From Thereva unica (lineage: Eukaryota > Arthropoda > Insecta > Diptera > Therevidae): a stretch of DNA of 64,000 nucleotides. A model generated the notes under the pieces. It did no database searches. It was not told where the DNA came from and saw nothing but the letters and a program-made list of their open reading frames with translations. The stretch lies in contig OX465281.1 in the NCBI GenBank assembly GCA_949987705.1, positions 85,030,543 to 85,094,542 of the forward strand, in the 5' to 3' direction. Made by a program: the position numbers and the translations under genes. Of the stretch, positions 1 through 11,300 are shown piece by piece. Numbering within the stretch: the stretch's first letter is position 1; every line of letters begins with the position of its first letter.

Positions 1-1150
1 TGGTCCTAAAGTGTTCGGGACAACATGCGGTGTCCCGCAAGGTTCCGTCCTGGGCCCTCTCCTATGGATCGCAATGTACAATGATGTGTTGGGGCTTCGT
101 CTTCCAAAGGAAGCAGTGGCGATCGGGTTTGCAGATGATATCGGGGTAGTTGTCGAAGGAAAACACCCAGATGACATCGAACTGTACGCAAACGAAGCGA
201 TCTGGGAAATTAAAGCGTGGTTAGAACGCGCGGGGTTGAAGCTTGCTGAGCACAAAACGGAAGTAGTGCTGATCAGCAAGCGACGAAAGCTAGTATCCGT
301 AAGGATAAAAGTAGGGGAACAGATCATCCACTCACAGCCCGCACTAAGATACCTGGGAGTGATGATCGACCGGAGGCTAAACTTCAAAGCGCACTTGGAG
401 GGCACGGCAGACAAAGCGTCTGCGATCTGTGCAGCACTCGCAAGAATGCTGCCCAATGTTGGGGGCCTTGACCGAGTCGCCGCCTCCTCTTGGGGAGGGT
501 GGTCAGCTCAGTCCTGTTATACGCAGCGCCAGTGTGGGCAGCAGCGTTAAACAGGACTGCAAATTGCAGGAAATGGAGGGCCGCATATAGGCTAAGTGCA
601 CTACGCGCTTGCTGCGCGTACAGGACCACGACCGACGATGCGGCGTGCGTGATAGCGGGGATGATTCCCGTAGATATTCTGGCGAGGGAGGGCATGCGTC
701 TCTATGATCCAGAATATGGTAGAGAGGTAGAATATGGCTGGTTGGACCCACAGACTTATCCCTAATGTGGAAATATGGGCTACGAGGGAGCGTGGAGAAG
801 TAAGTTACGACCTCACGCAGTTCCTGAGCGGACATGGGGGGTATAGGAAATACCTCCACCGCTTCGGGCACGATGATTCACCGTTGTGTCCGGTATGCCC
901 AGTGACGGAGGAATACGCAGAACACGTCTTCTTTACCTGCTCGAGATTCGCCGAGGAAAGGGCGAAACTAGAAGAAAGGGTCGAGGAGCCACTAACGCCC
1001 GAAAACATCCTAGACCATATGATGAGGTCTGAGGAAATGTGGAGGGACGTGGAAGCAACCCTAAAGACCATTCACAGAAAGCTAAGGCAAGAAGAAGCCG
1101 TAAGAAATAGAGAAAGGCACAGAAATGCCGCGAGCAGAAGCAGCTGAATG
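1..1150 (+). pseudogene. 3' part of R1-type non-LTR retrotransposon ORF2 (frameshifted)
   Basis: This is the C-terminal half of a LINE reverse transcriptase, cut by the window edge. It is open from base 2 and reads GVPQGSVLGPLLW (RT motif B) followed by FADD (catalytic motif C) and the thumb-side block ALRYLGVMIDRRLNF. The frame breaks near 490-550, continues in another frame to about 765, and resumes in a third at 734-1147. That last part holds the zinc-knuckle-like block CPVC...EHVFFTC typical of the C-terminus of R1/jockey-group ORF2 proteins. The stop is near 1147 and is followed by a GC-rich tail with ccccgcg/cgcgggg. The overall layout fits the R1 group (family knowledge). No 28S rDNA flank is visible, so a site-specific R1 insertion is not shown. 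The frame changes make it a dead copy. Confidence 0.85.
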
Positions 1151-1378
1151 AAGCTGAACGACCCCCGCGATGTAATGCTTATTAGCCAGTCCCGCGGGGG
1201 TGGATCACGTCGGAGGGGCTTTTTTAGTTCTCATGTTCATAGACCCATATATGCGTATGTGCACTTATGTGTCCATATGTATGTATGTGTGGATTTACGT
1301 GAAACATAACCGTCATGCGGGATCGGCCAGTAAGGGGCACATGAGTCATGCCGGTAGCGAATGCTTTTTTACCCCCAG

Positions 1379-1420
<42 letters not shown>

Positions 1421-1424
1421 TACA
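1379..1424. repeat. poly(A)/(TA)n microsatellite
   Basis: A run of about 19 A is followed directly by about 12 TA dinucleotides, ending where the foldback element at 1421 starts. A second (TA)n stretch lies on the other side of that element at 2419-2432, so the element appears to have inserted into the TA tract. Confidence 0.9.
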
Positions 1425-2420
1425 GGGTGTCCCACATAAACTTACAAAGCGGCCGGCTGTGGATAGGTCTTGGATAGACGAACAAAAAATCGTATGGGTG
1501 GGGGGGGGAAATCGTAACGGTTTAGCCGCTAGGGCGTTTTGAAGTTTTTTTGCTAGAGTTTTACATATCACCCTATATTTTTGTAACCGTATAACCTATT
1601 GTCAAGGTTTTGGTACCAGTGCACGCAGAATTCCTCCACCTTTCTACAACGGTAAAAATAATGGTCCTATCTTATAAACTTTTGGAGTCAAAAGTCAAAA
1701 TTTTGTATTTTTTTCACTAAAATTTCAACTAAAACCACCTTTTTCTCCAAAAAATACGTGATAAACCTAAATTTTTTTTTCCAAAATTAAAAAGTTTGGA
1801 CAATTTCCTATAAATAATGCATTACAAGTTTTATTCTAGGGCCTTTACTTTAGAAGTTATAAGCAATTTTAAAGTTAATTTCGATGCTTATTTGGCACTT
1901 TTCGACAAAGTTCAGATGGAAAAGTACTAAAAAAGGACGAAATAGAGCCAATTTCAACATTAAAAATGCTTATAACTTCAAAAATAGAAGCTGCGGCGTA
2001 AAAGTTGTAATACATTATTTATAGGAAATTGTCCAAACTTTTTAATTTTGGAAAAAAAAATTTAGGTTTATCACGTATTTTTTGGAGAAAAAGGTGGTTT
2101 TAGTTGAAATTTTAGTGAAAAAAATACAAAATTTTGACTTTGGCGACTCATAACTCCAAAAGTTTATAAGATAGGACCATTATTTTTACCGTTGTAGAAA
2201 GGTGGAGGAATTCTGCGTGCACTGGTACCAAAACCTTGACAATAGGTTAGACGGTTACAAAAATATAGGGTGATATGTAAAACTCTAGCAAAAAAACTTC
2301 AAAACGCCCTAGCGGCTAAACCGTTACGATTTCCCCCCCCCACCCATACGATTTTTTGTTCGTCTATCCAAGACCTAACCGCAGCCGGCCGCTTTGTAAG
2401 TTTATGTGGGACACCCTGTA
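1421..2420. mobile_element. 1-kb foldback (long-TIR) element in a TA microsatellite
   Basis: The sequence from TACAGGGTGTCCCACATAAA (1421) inward is matched in reverse complement by the sequence ending TTTATGTGGGACACCCTGTA (2420). The arms run about 480 bp each and nearly meet around 1920, so the element is one large imperfect palindrome. It has no coding capacity. The TA ends lie in a (TA)n tract, which suits a TA-targeting DNA transposon, but the tract hides the exact target duplication. A diverged piece of the same arm is found at 36897-36990. Similar long-TIR elements are usually non-autonomous derivatives; no transposase source is visible. Confidence 0.85.
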
Positions 2421-2429
2421 TATATATAT

Positions 2430-2905
2430 ATATGTTACTGGAGCAATCAAAAGTTTCGATTCAATATAATTTTTTACTTTTTAGTTCATTTTTAAATAAA
2501 AGCGTATTTTTAAGTTTTTTAACAATATTTTTAGTTTTCTACCTTTTAGTTTGTTATTTGTCTTCCCCTATGTTGTGGTGACATACTGACACTCATCATA
2601 CACTTTTATTTGGTATCCATACCGAGAGCGTTGTAAAAAACGGTAGTCTGCCATTTTGTGCTGGTAATGCCAATTTTCACACTCTGAAGCCATTTTGAAT
2701 TTGGAATCACACCACCCAGCTAAGTCATCCTTTCCAGTGATAGTCCCATCCCAATCGGATTAGCCGTTTCCGAGATAAGCCCGAACAAACAGACAGACAG
2801 ACATACAGGCATGCAGACCTACAGACAGACAAAAATTTAAAAAATGCGTGATTCCGTAATTATTTTGAAATCACAGACAGACACTCCAATTATATTTATA
2901 TAGAA
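2430..2905 (+). repeat. Dispersed repeat ending in (ACAG)n-type tail
   Basis: AT-rich repeat containing gtcccatcccaatcggatta, then 'gccgtttccgagataagcc', then repeated acagacag units. A reverse-complement copy lies at about 28085-28300 (ctcggaaacggctaatccta, gggatgggac). Tails of acagacag type are common at the 3' ends of insect dispersed retroposons, but the family was not identified. No ORF is supported. Confidence 0.6.
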
Positions 2906-3545
2906 GATTAGCAAAAATTATCAATTTAAGGTCTTTCTGACAGCCGAAGTTTTTCCATTTAAACAAAAAAAGGCCTAACCGAATGTTAATATTCTTATTT
3001 CGGCACATCAAAGTAGTTGATATAGTTTTGGGCAGGGCGGTATCGGGCAGGTACAAAAATCACGAAAGTCGTTTAAACAAAAAAACGGTTTGGCCGAATT
3101 TTATGAAAATCTTTTCAGAACATATTTTCATATTCTTGGAGCGGTGCCTTAACCCTTAGTCCTTAACCGCAGGTACAAAAATCACTTACGCCTTTCAACC
3201 AAAAAACTGCTCGACCGAATATTATAAAAATCTTTTCAGATTATATTTTCGTTAATACGCTTCGTACAGCACCTCAAATCAGTCGATATCGCGCGATATC
3301 TTGCAGGTACAAAAATCGCTTATGTCGGTTAAACCAAAAAACGGCTCGAGCAAATTTTATTAAAAGTTTTTCATCATATTTCTGTTAATACGCTTGGAAC
3401 GACACCTCAACGTAGTCGTTATCTTTTGTAGTTCGCGCGAAAAAATGATCACAGACGTACGTACACACACATGCTTCTTCCCAAGTTTTTACTTAAAATC
3501 CTATTGGGACCTTGAAAAATTAAATTTTGATTTATCTCAGCTGAA
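2906..3545 (-). repeat. Dispersed repeat with about 120-bp internal tandem units
   Basis: At least three diverged units of about 120 bp recur, each with 'caggtacaaaaatc', 'aaccaaaaaacggctcgac' and 'ttaatacgctt..cacctca' blocks. The segment ends near 'gggaccttgaaaaatt'. The same family lies in reverse complement at 20235-20880, where it is headed by 'aacttcccagtaagggaagt'; a short head copy is at 36187-36300. No coding potential was seen. Confidence 0.65.
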
Positions 3546-3735
3546 ACCCCAACTGTCAAATCAGTTTGCCAACTGCTCCGCACACGCTTCGATGCAGTGC
3601 CAACACAACTCAGTTTCAGCAACCAGTTGGTCTGTGGATGGGCCCTATAATAAAAATAGAAATCTGTTTTTTTAGATACATTGATACCGAAACAGGTGAT
3701 TAAAAGTTTCCGTTTTTGGGAATTTTAATTAGTTT
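3546..3735. other. Unassigned AT-rich interval
   Basis: No ORF, RNA gene or recognised repeat is supported here. Confidence 0.4.
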
Positions 3736-4260
3736 TTTAACCGACTTCAAAAAAAGAGGAGGTTACTCAATTCGACGTGTAGGTATTTTGTAGTCCTGTT
3801 CACGCATACTTTGTAATCCAATAACTTTTTAATTAATTAATTAGTAAGATTTTCACCATGTTGAACTTTTACGCCTCTTGCAACTTAATTTTGACCCACT
3901 GTTATGTAATCCCCAAATTTTGCCCATTTGCATTGCATTGCATTGTTCGCGTGACAATGCAATATGACATTTTTGTAAAAAATTCAAAATGGTGGCTACA
4001 AGATGGCGAATTTTGCTATTGTGTTTCCCGATCCCCGACATGGGGATACAATTAACAGTATGGCATCATTCAAAATTCAAAATAGCGGCTAACATAAGAT
4101 GGCGGAAGACATAATAGAATAAAAAGAGGGAAATATATAACTTACTAGCAAAAACCCGCGTGCGTTGCAACGCCTTTCAATAAAATAAGATTATGGGGAC
4201 ACAGTCTGCGATAGGAAAAAGCTATATTGAAAAAAGAACAAATTTGGGAAAATTGATTTT
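3736..4260 (+). repeat. Dispersed repeats flanking the satellite
   Basis: Begins 'ttaaccgacttcaaaaaaag' with 'aggaggttactcaattcgac', a block frequent in insect dispersed repeats. It continues through a unit with 'gacaatgcaat' and 'aagatggcg' that recurs at 28380, 34440 and 62230. A second head starts near 4150, 'aaaaacccgcgtgcgttgca', and is repeated in reverse complement at about 16560-16590 with about 120 bp of shared sequence after it. Non-coding. Confidence 0.55.
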
Positions 4261-4261
4261 G

Positions 4262-5935
4262 GAAGATGACCACCATGGACCAAATGATATATTGAGTATA
4301 CTATATTGCCTATGGTGTTCTACTTATCATACTCTCTCATTTGATACCCATCTCGAAGGGGTTGTGAAGAAAATATTAATCCGCCCTCTTGAGATGGCCG
4401 CTATGGACCAAACGATATATTGAGTATACTATATTGCATATGGTGTTCTACTTATCATACTCTCTCGTTTGATACCCATCTCGAAGGGGTTGTGAAGAAA
4501 ATGGTAATCCGCCCGCTTGAGATGATCGCCATGGACCAAACTATATATTGAGTATACTATATTGCCTATGGTGTTCTACTTATCATACTCTTTCATTTGA
4601 TATCCATGTCGAAGGTGTTGTGAAGAAAATGTTAATCCGCATTCTTGAGGTGGCCGCTATGGACCAAGCGACATATTGAGTATACTATATTGCTTTTATT
4701 GTTCTACTTATCATACTCTTTCATTGGATACCCATTTCGAAGGGGTTGTGATGAAAATGGTCGTCTGCTCTCTTGAGATGACTGCCATGGACCAAACGAT
4801 ATATTGAGTATACTATATTGCCTTTGGTGTTCTACTTACCATACCCTTTCATTTGATATCCATGTCGAGGGGTTGTAAAGAAAATGGTAATCCGCCCTCT
4901 TGAGATGACCGCCATGTACCAAACGATATATGTATTGAGTATACTATATTGCTTATGGTGTTCTACTTATCATACTCTTTCATTTGATACCCATGTCGTA
5001 GGGGTTGTAAAGAAAATGGTAATCCGCCTTCTCGAGATGGCCGCTATGGACCAAACGATATATTCAGTATACTATATTGCTTATATTGTTCTACTTATCA
5101 TACTCTTTCGTTTGATACCCATCTAGGAGGGGTTGTGAAGAAAATGGTAAACCGCCCTTTTGAGATGGCCGCCATGGACCAAATTATAAATTGAGTATAC
5201 TATATTGCTTATGGTGTTCTACTTTTCATAGGCTTTCATTTGATACCCATGTCTCGGGTGTTGTGAAGAAAATGGTAACCCGCCCTCTTAAGATGGCCGC
5301 CATGAATCTAAAGACATAGTCTATGGCATTCTTCTTATAATGCCCTTTCATTTGATACCAATGTCGAGGGGGTAGTGAAGAAAATGATCATCCGCCCTCT
5401 TGAGATGACCGCCATGGACCAAACGAAATATTGAGTATACTATATTGCTTATGTGTTCTGCTTATCATACTCTCTCATTTGATACCCATCTCGAAGGGAT
5501 TGTGAAGAAAATGGTAATCCGCCCGCTTGAGATGATCGCCATGGACCAAACTATATATTGAGTATACTATATTGCCTATGGTGTTCTACTTATCATACTC
5601 TTTCATTTGATATCCATGTCGAAGGTGTTGTGAAGAAAATGTTAATCCGCATTCTTGAGGTGGCCGCTATGGACCAAGCGACATATTGAGTATACTATAT
5701 TGCTTTTATTGTTCTACTTATCATACTCTTTCATTGGATACCCATTTCGAAAGGGTTGTGATGAAAATGGTCGTCTGCTCTCTTGAGATGACTGCCATGG
5801 ACCAAACGATATATTGAGTATACTATATTGCCTTTGGTGTTCTACTTACCATGCCCTTTCATTTGATATCCATGTCGAGGGGTTGTAAAGAAAATGGTAA
5901 TCCGCCCTCTTGAGATGGCTGCTATGGACTAAACG
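4262..5935. repeat. Tandem satellite, about 14 units of about 127 bp, with higher-order duplication
   Basis: Each unit carries 'gccatggaccaaacgatata', 'ttgagtatactatattgc', 'gttctacttatcatactct' and 'gaaaatggtaatccgccctc'. The gccatgg-type block recurs near 4270, 4398, 4527, 4655, 4784, 4909, 5042, 5170, 5297, 5411, 5537, 5665, 5794 and 5924. Units differ by scattered substitutions. The segments 4455-4905 and 5465-5915 are nearly identical at an offset of 1010 bp, so the array grew partly by multi-unit duplication. It sits inside a dispersed element that the BEL1 insertion interrupts. Confidence 0.9.
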
Positions 5936-5988
5936 CCTGCTTTTGTGTTGAAATTTTTTGCTATAAACCTTATGGAGCCCGAGACCTT

Positions 5989-6694
5989 TGTTCCGTAGGA
6001 ACGATTAGTCACCAAATTTTAGATTTATTTATAATTTAAGAAACATTGAATTAATAGAAATTTGATTTTAAAGAAATGTAAATAATGTTTGAGAAACCCT
6101 GTTATGGACCTCCTCGCTTCAGGCCTAAATCGCAGTTTCTTATTAAAAAAAAAAGAAGGGATAATAAAAAAACAGATGTTGCTTTCGGCCGTCGCAAACA
6201 AATTTCCTGTGCTCAAATCTCCGAGACGAGTTTGAACAAGATTTCGACGGCCTTGTACACAGAGACCATAAAAGGGGGTTTCAAGTTTTTCGTGGAACCT
6301 CAAATTTTGAACCATAGGAAATCCCTTCCTACAATTTTTTTTGTTGAATTTTTTGGTCGACGGCCGGCGACTCGTCCCGGTCGTCATTCGAAGTTTTGAG
6401 CTCAAAACGGTCGCTTTGCCAACGTGGAGATTCGTCTCCTCTTAACGTTCTCGAACGTTTTATTTTGGGTGTCCGAGTACCCCGGCGAAGTGATTCACAT
6501 ATAAAATAAAGATTTGCGATTGAGGTCCAATCTACGCCATTAATTCGATCGATTAGTTTTTTTTATTATTATATTGAAATGTAAAATTTTGGTTTAGAAT
6601 TTAATTTATTATTTAAGTGTATTTTTGAAGTGTAAATAAAAATTTTATTACGAAATCGGTGTCGTCAAAAGAACTTATTTTTTGCTACGCCACA
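5989..6694 (+). repeat. BEL1 5' LTR
   Basis: Starts tgttccgtag and ends tacgccaca. It holds 'tataaaataaag' near 6500, which could serve as core promoter and/or AATAAA polyadenylation signal. By eye it matches the 3' LTR except for a 10-A versus 9-A run and an 8-T versus 10-T run. Short ORFs read across it on both strands are not genes. Confidence 0.95.
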
Positions 6695-6699
6695 TTTTT

Positions 6700-6717
6700 T
6701 GGTGCCTCCTGTGAGGA
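6700..6717 (+). promoter_or_regulatory. Probable BEL1 primer-binding site
   Basis: tggtgcctcc starts 5 nt after the 5' LTR; TGG pairs with the CCA end of a tRNA. The tRNA species was not identified. Confidence 0.55.
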
Positions 6718-7054
6718 CTCGCGAGCGACGAGATTGTACGTGTGCGCTTTTATCATGTGTTTTTTGTTGGTGTTTGCGATTCCTCTATAAAAACAAAGAC
6801 TTTAAAAAGACAGAAAGGTGACAGTTCTGAAAAACAATAAAAACTCTTTACGGAAAGTGTACGACGGTGCCATTCTTCTGGGTGTCACAAAACATCGCCG
6901 CAACTCATCGCTCGACAACTTTCGTCGCCCCAGCTGCGAACTTCGCCCGGACTACCGATTTCATTCCAAGGCTATCATTTGTAAACATATTCAGGTTCGT
7001 AAGTAAGGTAAATTTTCAGGTTCGCCATCATTTAAAAGCAGATAAATTAAAATC

Positions 7055-8359
7055 ATGGCCGACAAAGAAGAACGTATAAAATTCATCGCCCAAAAAAGAA
7101 AAACTTTAAAAGGGCAAATAACTACTTTAACTAATCTCTTCGATGGAAACCAGTTAGAAAATTCAACTTTGCGACTTCGCCTTGATCGTGTCACCTCTCT
7201 TTTTCAATCTTATGAAGAATTGCAAGATGAGCTTGAATTGATTGACCCTGAAAACACTACGATCGCAGACATAAACGATATTCGGAACAATTATTACGAT
7301 ATCGCTGGTAAAATCACTTCTCATTTAAAGGTCAATGACCCAGATACAAGTTTGAATCGTTCTTTCGTAAATTCGACTTTAAACTCGTCGCAAAGATCTA
7401 ACGACGGTAGCGCATACAAGAACATCACAAAATTACCAACACTCGAACTTCCAAAATTCAACGGTCAGTATGAAGACTGGGTAACTTTCGAGGACACGTT
7501 TAAGTCCATGATTCATGAAAATCCGAACTTGACGAACGTTCAAAAGTTCCTTTATTTAAAATCCGCACTCACGGGAGCCGCGGAAGAAAAAATCAAAGTT
7601 CTCGAAACAAATGACGCGAATTATGTAGTCGCTTGGGATATGCTCAACAAAGCGTACAAAGCAAGACGTGTTTTGATTTCGCGTTATCTCTCCATGCTTC
7701 TCGAATTGCCTGTGCAACAAAGGGAGTCCCAAGAAGGACTTTCTAAACTCGCCACCGATACAAGGCAGGTTATAGCAGCCTTGAAATCGCTGAACGTTAA
7801 TATCTGCGATGAGATGATCGTTCGCATCATCGAAAGTAAGATGCACAAAAACACTCGCGATAAATGGGAAGAAGGGCTGAATCGCGATACATATCCGACT
7901 TTACAATCGCTGTTCGATTTCCTGGATCGGTATGCTGACGTTATTGTTATGCGCGAAGGTTGCAATAAAAAACGGGAAAATTCCGAAAACGATTCTCACC
8001 AAAACAAACGACAAAAAACCAGTCAAAGGGAGAAATTGCATCGCGCCTTTGTTATGAATCAGGGAAAAAACTGTCCGGTGTGTAAAACAAAGCAACATCC
8101 GTTATACCAATGCGATTCTTTCAGAAAATTGACCCCCAAAGAACGTCTTGATGTCGCCAAAAGGGCACGTGTGTGTTTAAATTGTTTGAGAGATCATCGC
8201 GGAAAACTTTGCACCTATTCGGGTTGTCGGACGTGCAACGGAAAACATAACACCCTTATTCATATCGACTTCCGAAAAAACGGAGTTCCCAGGCCATTTG
8301 AAAACAAAAACGAATCCGAAAAAGGTGATCTCTCTACAAACAAAGAAAACCAAGCATGA
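7055..8359 (+). CDS. gag: BEL1 Gag (DUF1759 type, zinc knuckles)
   Basis: Structural protein of the BEL1 particle, 434 aa, starting at an ATG (MADKEERIKF). Residues about 1-100 are charged and helical. Residues about 128-275 match the DUF1759 Gag core of BEL/Pao elements (LPKFNGQYEDWVTFEDTFKS, then a LPVQQRES block). Residues about 340-403 form a Cys/His cluster with CPVCKTKQHPLYQC, VCLNCLRDH and CRTCNGKHNTLIH, the usual BEL/Pao nucleic-acid-binding region. The ORF ends in a single TGA (8357-8359) directly followed by CTA. The same reading frame then stays open for more than 1,300 codons into Pol. UGA-CUA is a known readthrough-promoting context, so this stop may be the normal Gag terminator with occasional readthrough giving Gag-Pol (inference). 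Confidence 0.95.
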   Translation: MADKEERIKFIAQKRKTLKGQITTLTNLFDGNQLENSTLRLRLDRVTSLFQSYEELQDELELIDPENTTIADINDIRNNYYDIAGKITSHLKVNDPDTSLNRSFVNSTLNSSQRSNDGSAYKNITKLPTLELPKFNGQYEDWVTFEDTFKSMIHENPNLTNVQKFLYLKSALTGAAEEKIKVLETNDANYVVAWDMLNKAYKARRVLISRYLSMLLELPVQQRESQEGLSKLATDTRQVIAALKSLNVNICDEMIVRIIESKMHKNTRDKWEEGLNRDTYPTLQSLFDFLDRYADVIVMREGCNKKRENSENDSHQNKRQKTSQREKLHRAFVMNQGKNCPVCKTKQHPLYQCDSFRKLTPKERLDVAKRARVCLNCLRDHRGKLCTYSGCRTCNGKHNTLIHIDFRKNGVPRPFENKNESEKGDLSTNKENQA

Positions 8360-11300
8360 CTAACCGGTGAAATTGTCATCCCGTGTTTAACCACTCTTTT
8401 ACCGACTCCTTCGGCACAGTTGATGACCACAGCTGTGGTGTGGTTAGAAAATGATAAAAGGGAGAAAGTGAAAACGCGTACGCTCCTCGACACCGGTTCA
8501 ACGACGAATTTCATTAGCGAGCGGCTCGCGAAGTTGTTGCGTTTATCGATGCGACGGTGCCCCCTCCAGATTGGTGCACTAAATTCTATGATGACAATTT
8601 CCAAGCAGGTGGTCGACGCTACGGTTGGCTCTTATTCCAGCAATTACTCCGAAACAATAACCTTTCACACTGTTCCAAAAATTTCCAACTCAATTCCATC
8701 AGATGTTTTTCCACGCGACTCAATTGAAATACCTCGACACATCAAACTTGCTGACCCTCAATTTCATTTACCCTCTCCAGTCGATTTGTTAATCGGTTCA
8801 GGAACAACCCTTTCTTTATTTTCAATCGGTCAATTTAAATTATCCAATAATAAAATAGATCTTTGTTTACAAAAAACTCGCTTGGGATGGATTGTAGCGG
8901 GTGGTATTAAGTGTAAAAAACCACGTACTGTCGCAACTTGTAATTTGGTTGATTTGCAGAAATCTCTTACGCAATTTTGGGATCTCGAAGAAATAAAAAA
9001 CGTTTCAAATCAATCGCCCGATGAATCTTTATGCGAAAAACATTTTGTCGAGAATGTTTCGCGCGATTTAAACGGACGTTATGCAGTACGACTGCCCTTC
9101 AAACCAAATGCACAACCCTTAGGAGACAGTTTTCATTCTGCTTTAAAACGGTTAAATTCACTTTTCAAAAGCTTTGATAAAAAACCGGAATCAAAAAATG
9201 AGTATGCAAAAGTCATTCAAGAATATATCGATCTCAAGCATGCCACAGTAATAGACGGTGATCCTTCCGTTGGCTATTACATTCCTCATCACGCGATTTT
9301 TAAACAATCAAGCGATACGACTAAGCTCAGAGTCGTGTTCGATGCCTCGCACAAATCCACAAGCGGTCTTTCTCTTAACGACATCCTGCTCGTCGGTCCC
9401 ACCATTCAAGATCAAATTTTCGAACATTTAATTCGATTTCGTTTTCCCGAATTTGTTATTATGGGTGATGTCGAAAAAATGTATCGCCAAGTGTGGATAC
9501 ACCCGGATGATCGTGATAAACAGCGCATTTTATGGTATATTAACGGCGATTTGAAAATTCTTCAGTTAAATACTGTTACATTTGGAGTCTCGTCGTCGGC
9601 TTTTCTTGCCATCAGAACAATTCATCAGCTCGCCGATGATGAAAGTCATGATTATCCTCGCGCGGCTAACATTTTGAAAAACCACATGTATGTTGACGAC
9701 TTGGTAACATTCGCTGATACAATTTCTGAAGGGCGCGAAATTCGAAAGGAAGTGACAGAGGTTTTAAATCGCGGCGGTTTCAACATCCGGCAGTGGGCAT
9801 CAAACGATCCGCGTATTCTCGACGGTCTTCCAGCCGACGCGTTAAATGCAAAACTCCTTTTACATAAAGAATGCCAATTAAAAACTTTAGGCGTTTCTTG
9901 GGACTCAAAAGAAGACAGTATTTGTTATTCTGTTAGTCCTGTTTCGCTCGACGATAAAGTCACAAAACGTTCTGTTCTATCTGAAATAGCGAAGATTTTC
10001 GATCCTCTCGGTCTTCTCGGACCTGTAATTTTGTATGCAAAAACAATCATGCAACTTTTATGGAAAAGGAAGCTCGATTGGAAAGAATCATTGCCACAAG
10101 ACTTATTCACTAAATGGCAAGACTTTATTACCGAGCTTAGTTTAATTAACGGCTTAAAATTTAAACGCAAAGTTCTTTTAACAGGACACACGACTTTTGA
10201 ATTGCACGGCTTTTGTGATGCGAGTGAAACAGGCTACGGAGCTTGTATTTACGTTAGGTCGGAAGATGCGAACAAGCGACGTTTCGTACTGTTATTAACG
10301 GCCAAATCAAAGGTTTGTCCGGTCAAACCACCTACATCAATCCCGCGAGCCGAATTACTTGCCGCGGTGACACTAGCGCGACTATATGAAAAGGTCATAG
10401 GTACCGTAAAATGTAATGCAAAATCTTTTTTCTGGTCTGATTCAACCATTGTTTTGCAATGGCTTCAAAAACAACCCCACACTTTACAAACTTTTGTTTC
10501 CAATCGCGTTAGCATCATCCAAGAAAAGACCGACATAAAAAACTGGCGTCACGTCGCAGGTGTCGACAATCCCGCCGACGCACTCTCCCGCGGTCAACTA
10601 CCCTCCGCGTTCTTGAAAAACGAGACCTGGTCGAATGGGCCCATATGGCTTTCCGGTCCTCAGAGCGAGTGGCCGAAAAGCATCGTCGAACCAAAAGACG
10701 ATCTACCGGAAATGAAAAGAGCTTGTTGTTTTGCGATTAATTCGGTCGATGACGATTATCTAGCTCGTTATTCTTATTCTCAGCTCCTTCGAATTTTATC
10801 TTATTGCATCCGATTTTTTGAAATTTTAAAAAGAAAACGCGAAATAAAGCAAAACAACAAGGTTGAAAATGAAACGCTAAGACAAAGATTAAACGACGAA
10901 TTGGAAAGTGAATCTCTTCCCAGTGGTTTACTTACAGTCGCCGAAATAGTCAAAACAGAAAAACGCCTGCTAAAAAACATCCAAGACACTCATTTTCACG
11001 ATCAAATTCACTGTATTAAAAACAAAATTCAACTCAAAGGATTAATACCGCATTTCAAACCATTCATTGACAAAGATGGCCTTTTACGAGTCGGTGGTCG
11101 GATCGAAAAATCTGATCTCTCTTACATGCAAAAACATCAGATTTTACTTCCAAGTTATCATGTTTTAACAGACAACATCATCCGCGAAATACATTTGAAT
11201 AATCATCACTCGGGAGTACAAACTACATTTCATTTACTGCGTCAAAAATTCTGGATTTTTGATGGTCACAAACAAGTCCGATCAGTCATACGAAAATGCA

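Noticed and set aside
1..1150. Site-specific R1 insertion in 28S rDNA
   Set aside because: No rDNA flank is visible on the 3' side.
1200..1571. Protein-coding frames on both strands
   Set aside because: They are produced by the poly(A)/(TA)n tract and the foldback arm; no domain and no codon-like composition.
4262..5935. CRISPR array
   Set aside because: Units are contiguous diverged repeats of about 127 bp with no spacer pattern, in a eukaryotic transposon context.
6025..6405. Genes inside the BEL1 LTRs (also 12696-13040)
   Set aside because: The same frames appear in both LTR copies and on both strands; they are shadows of LTR sequence.
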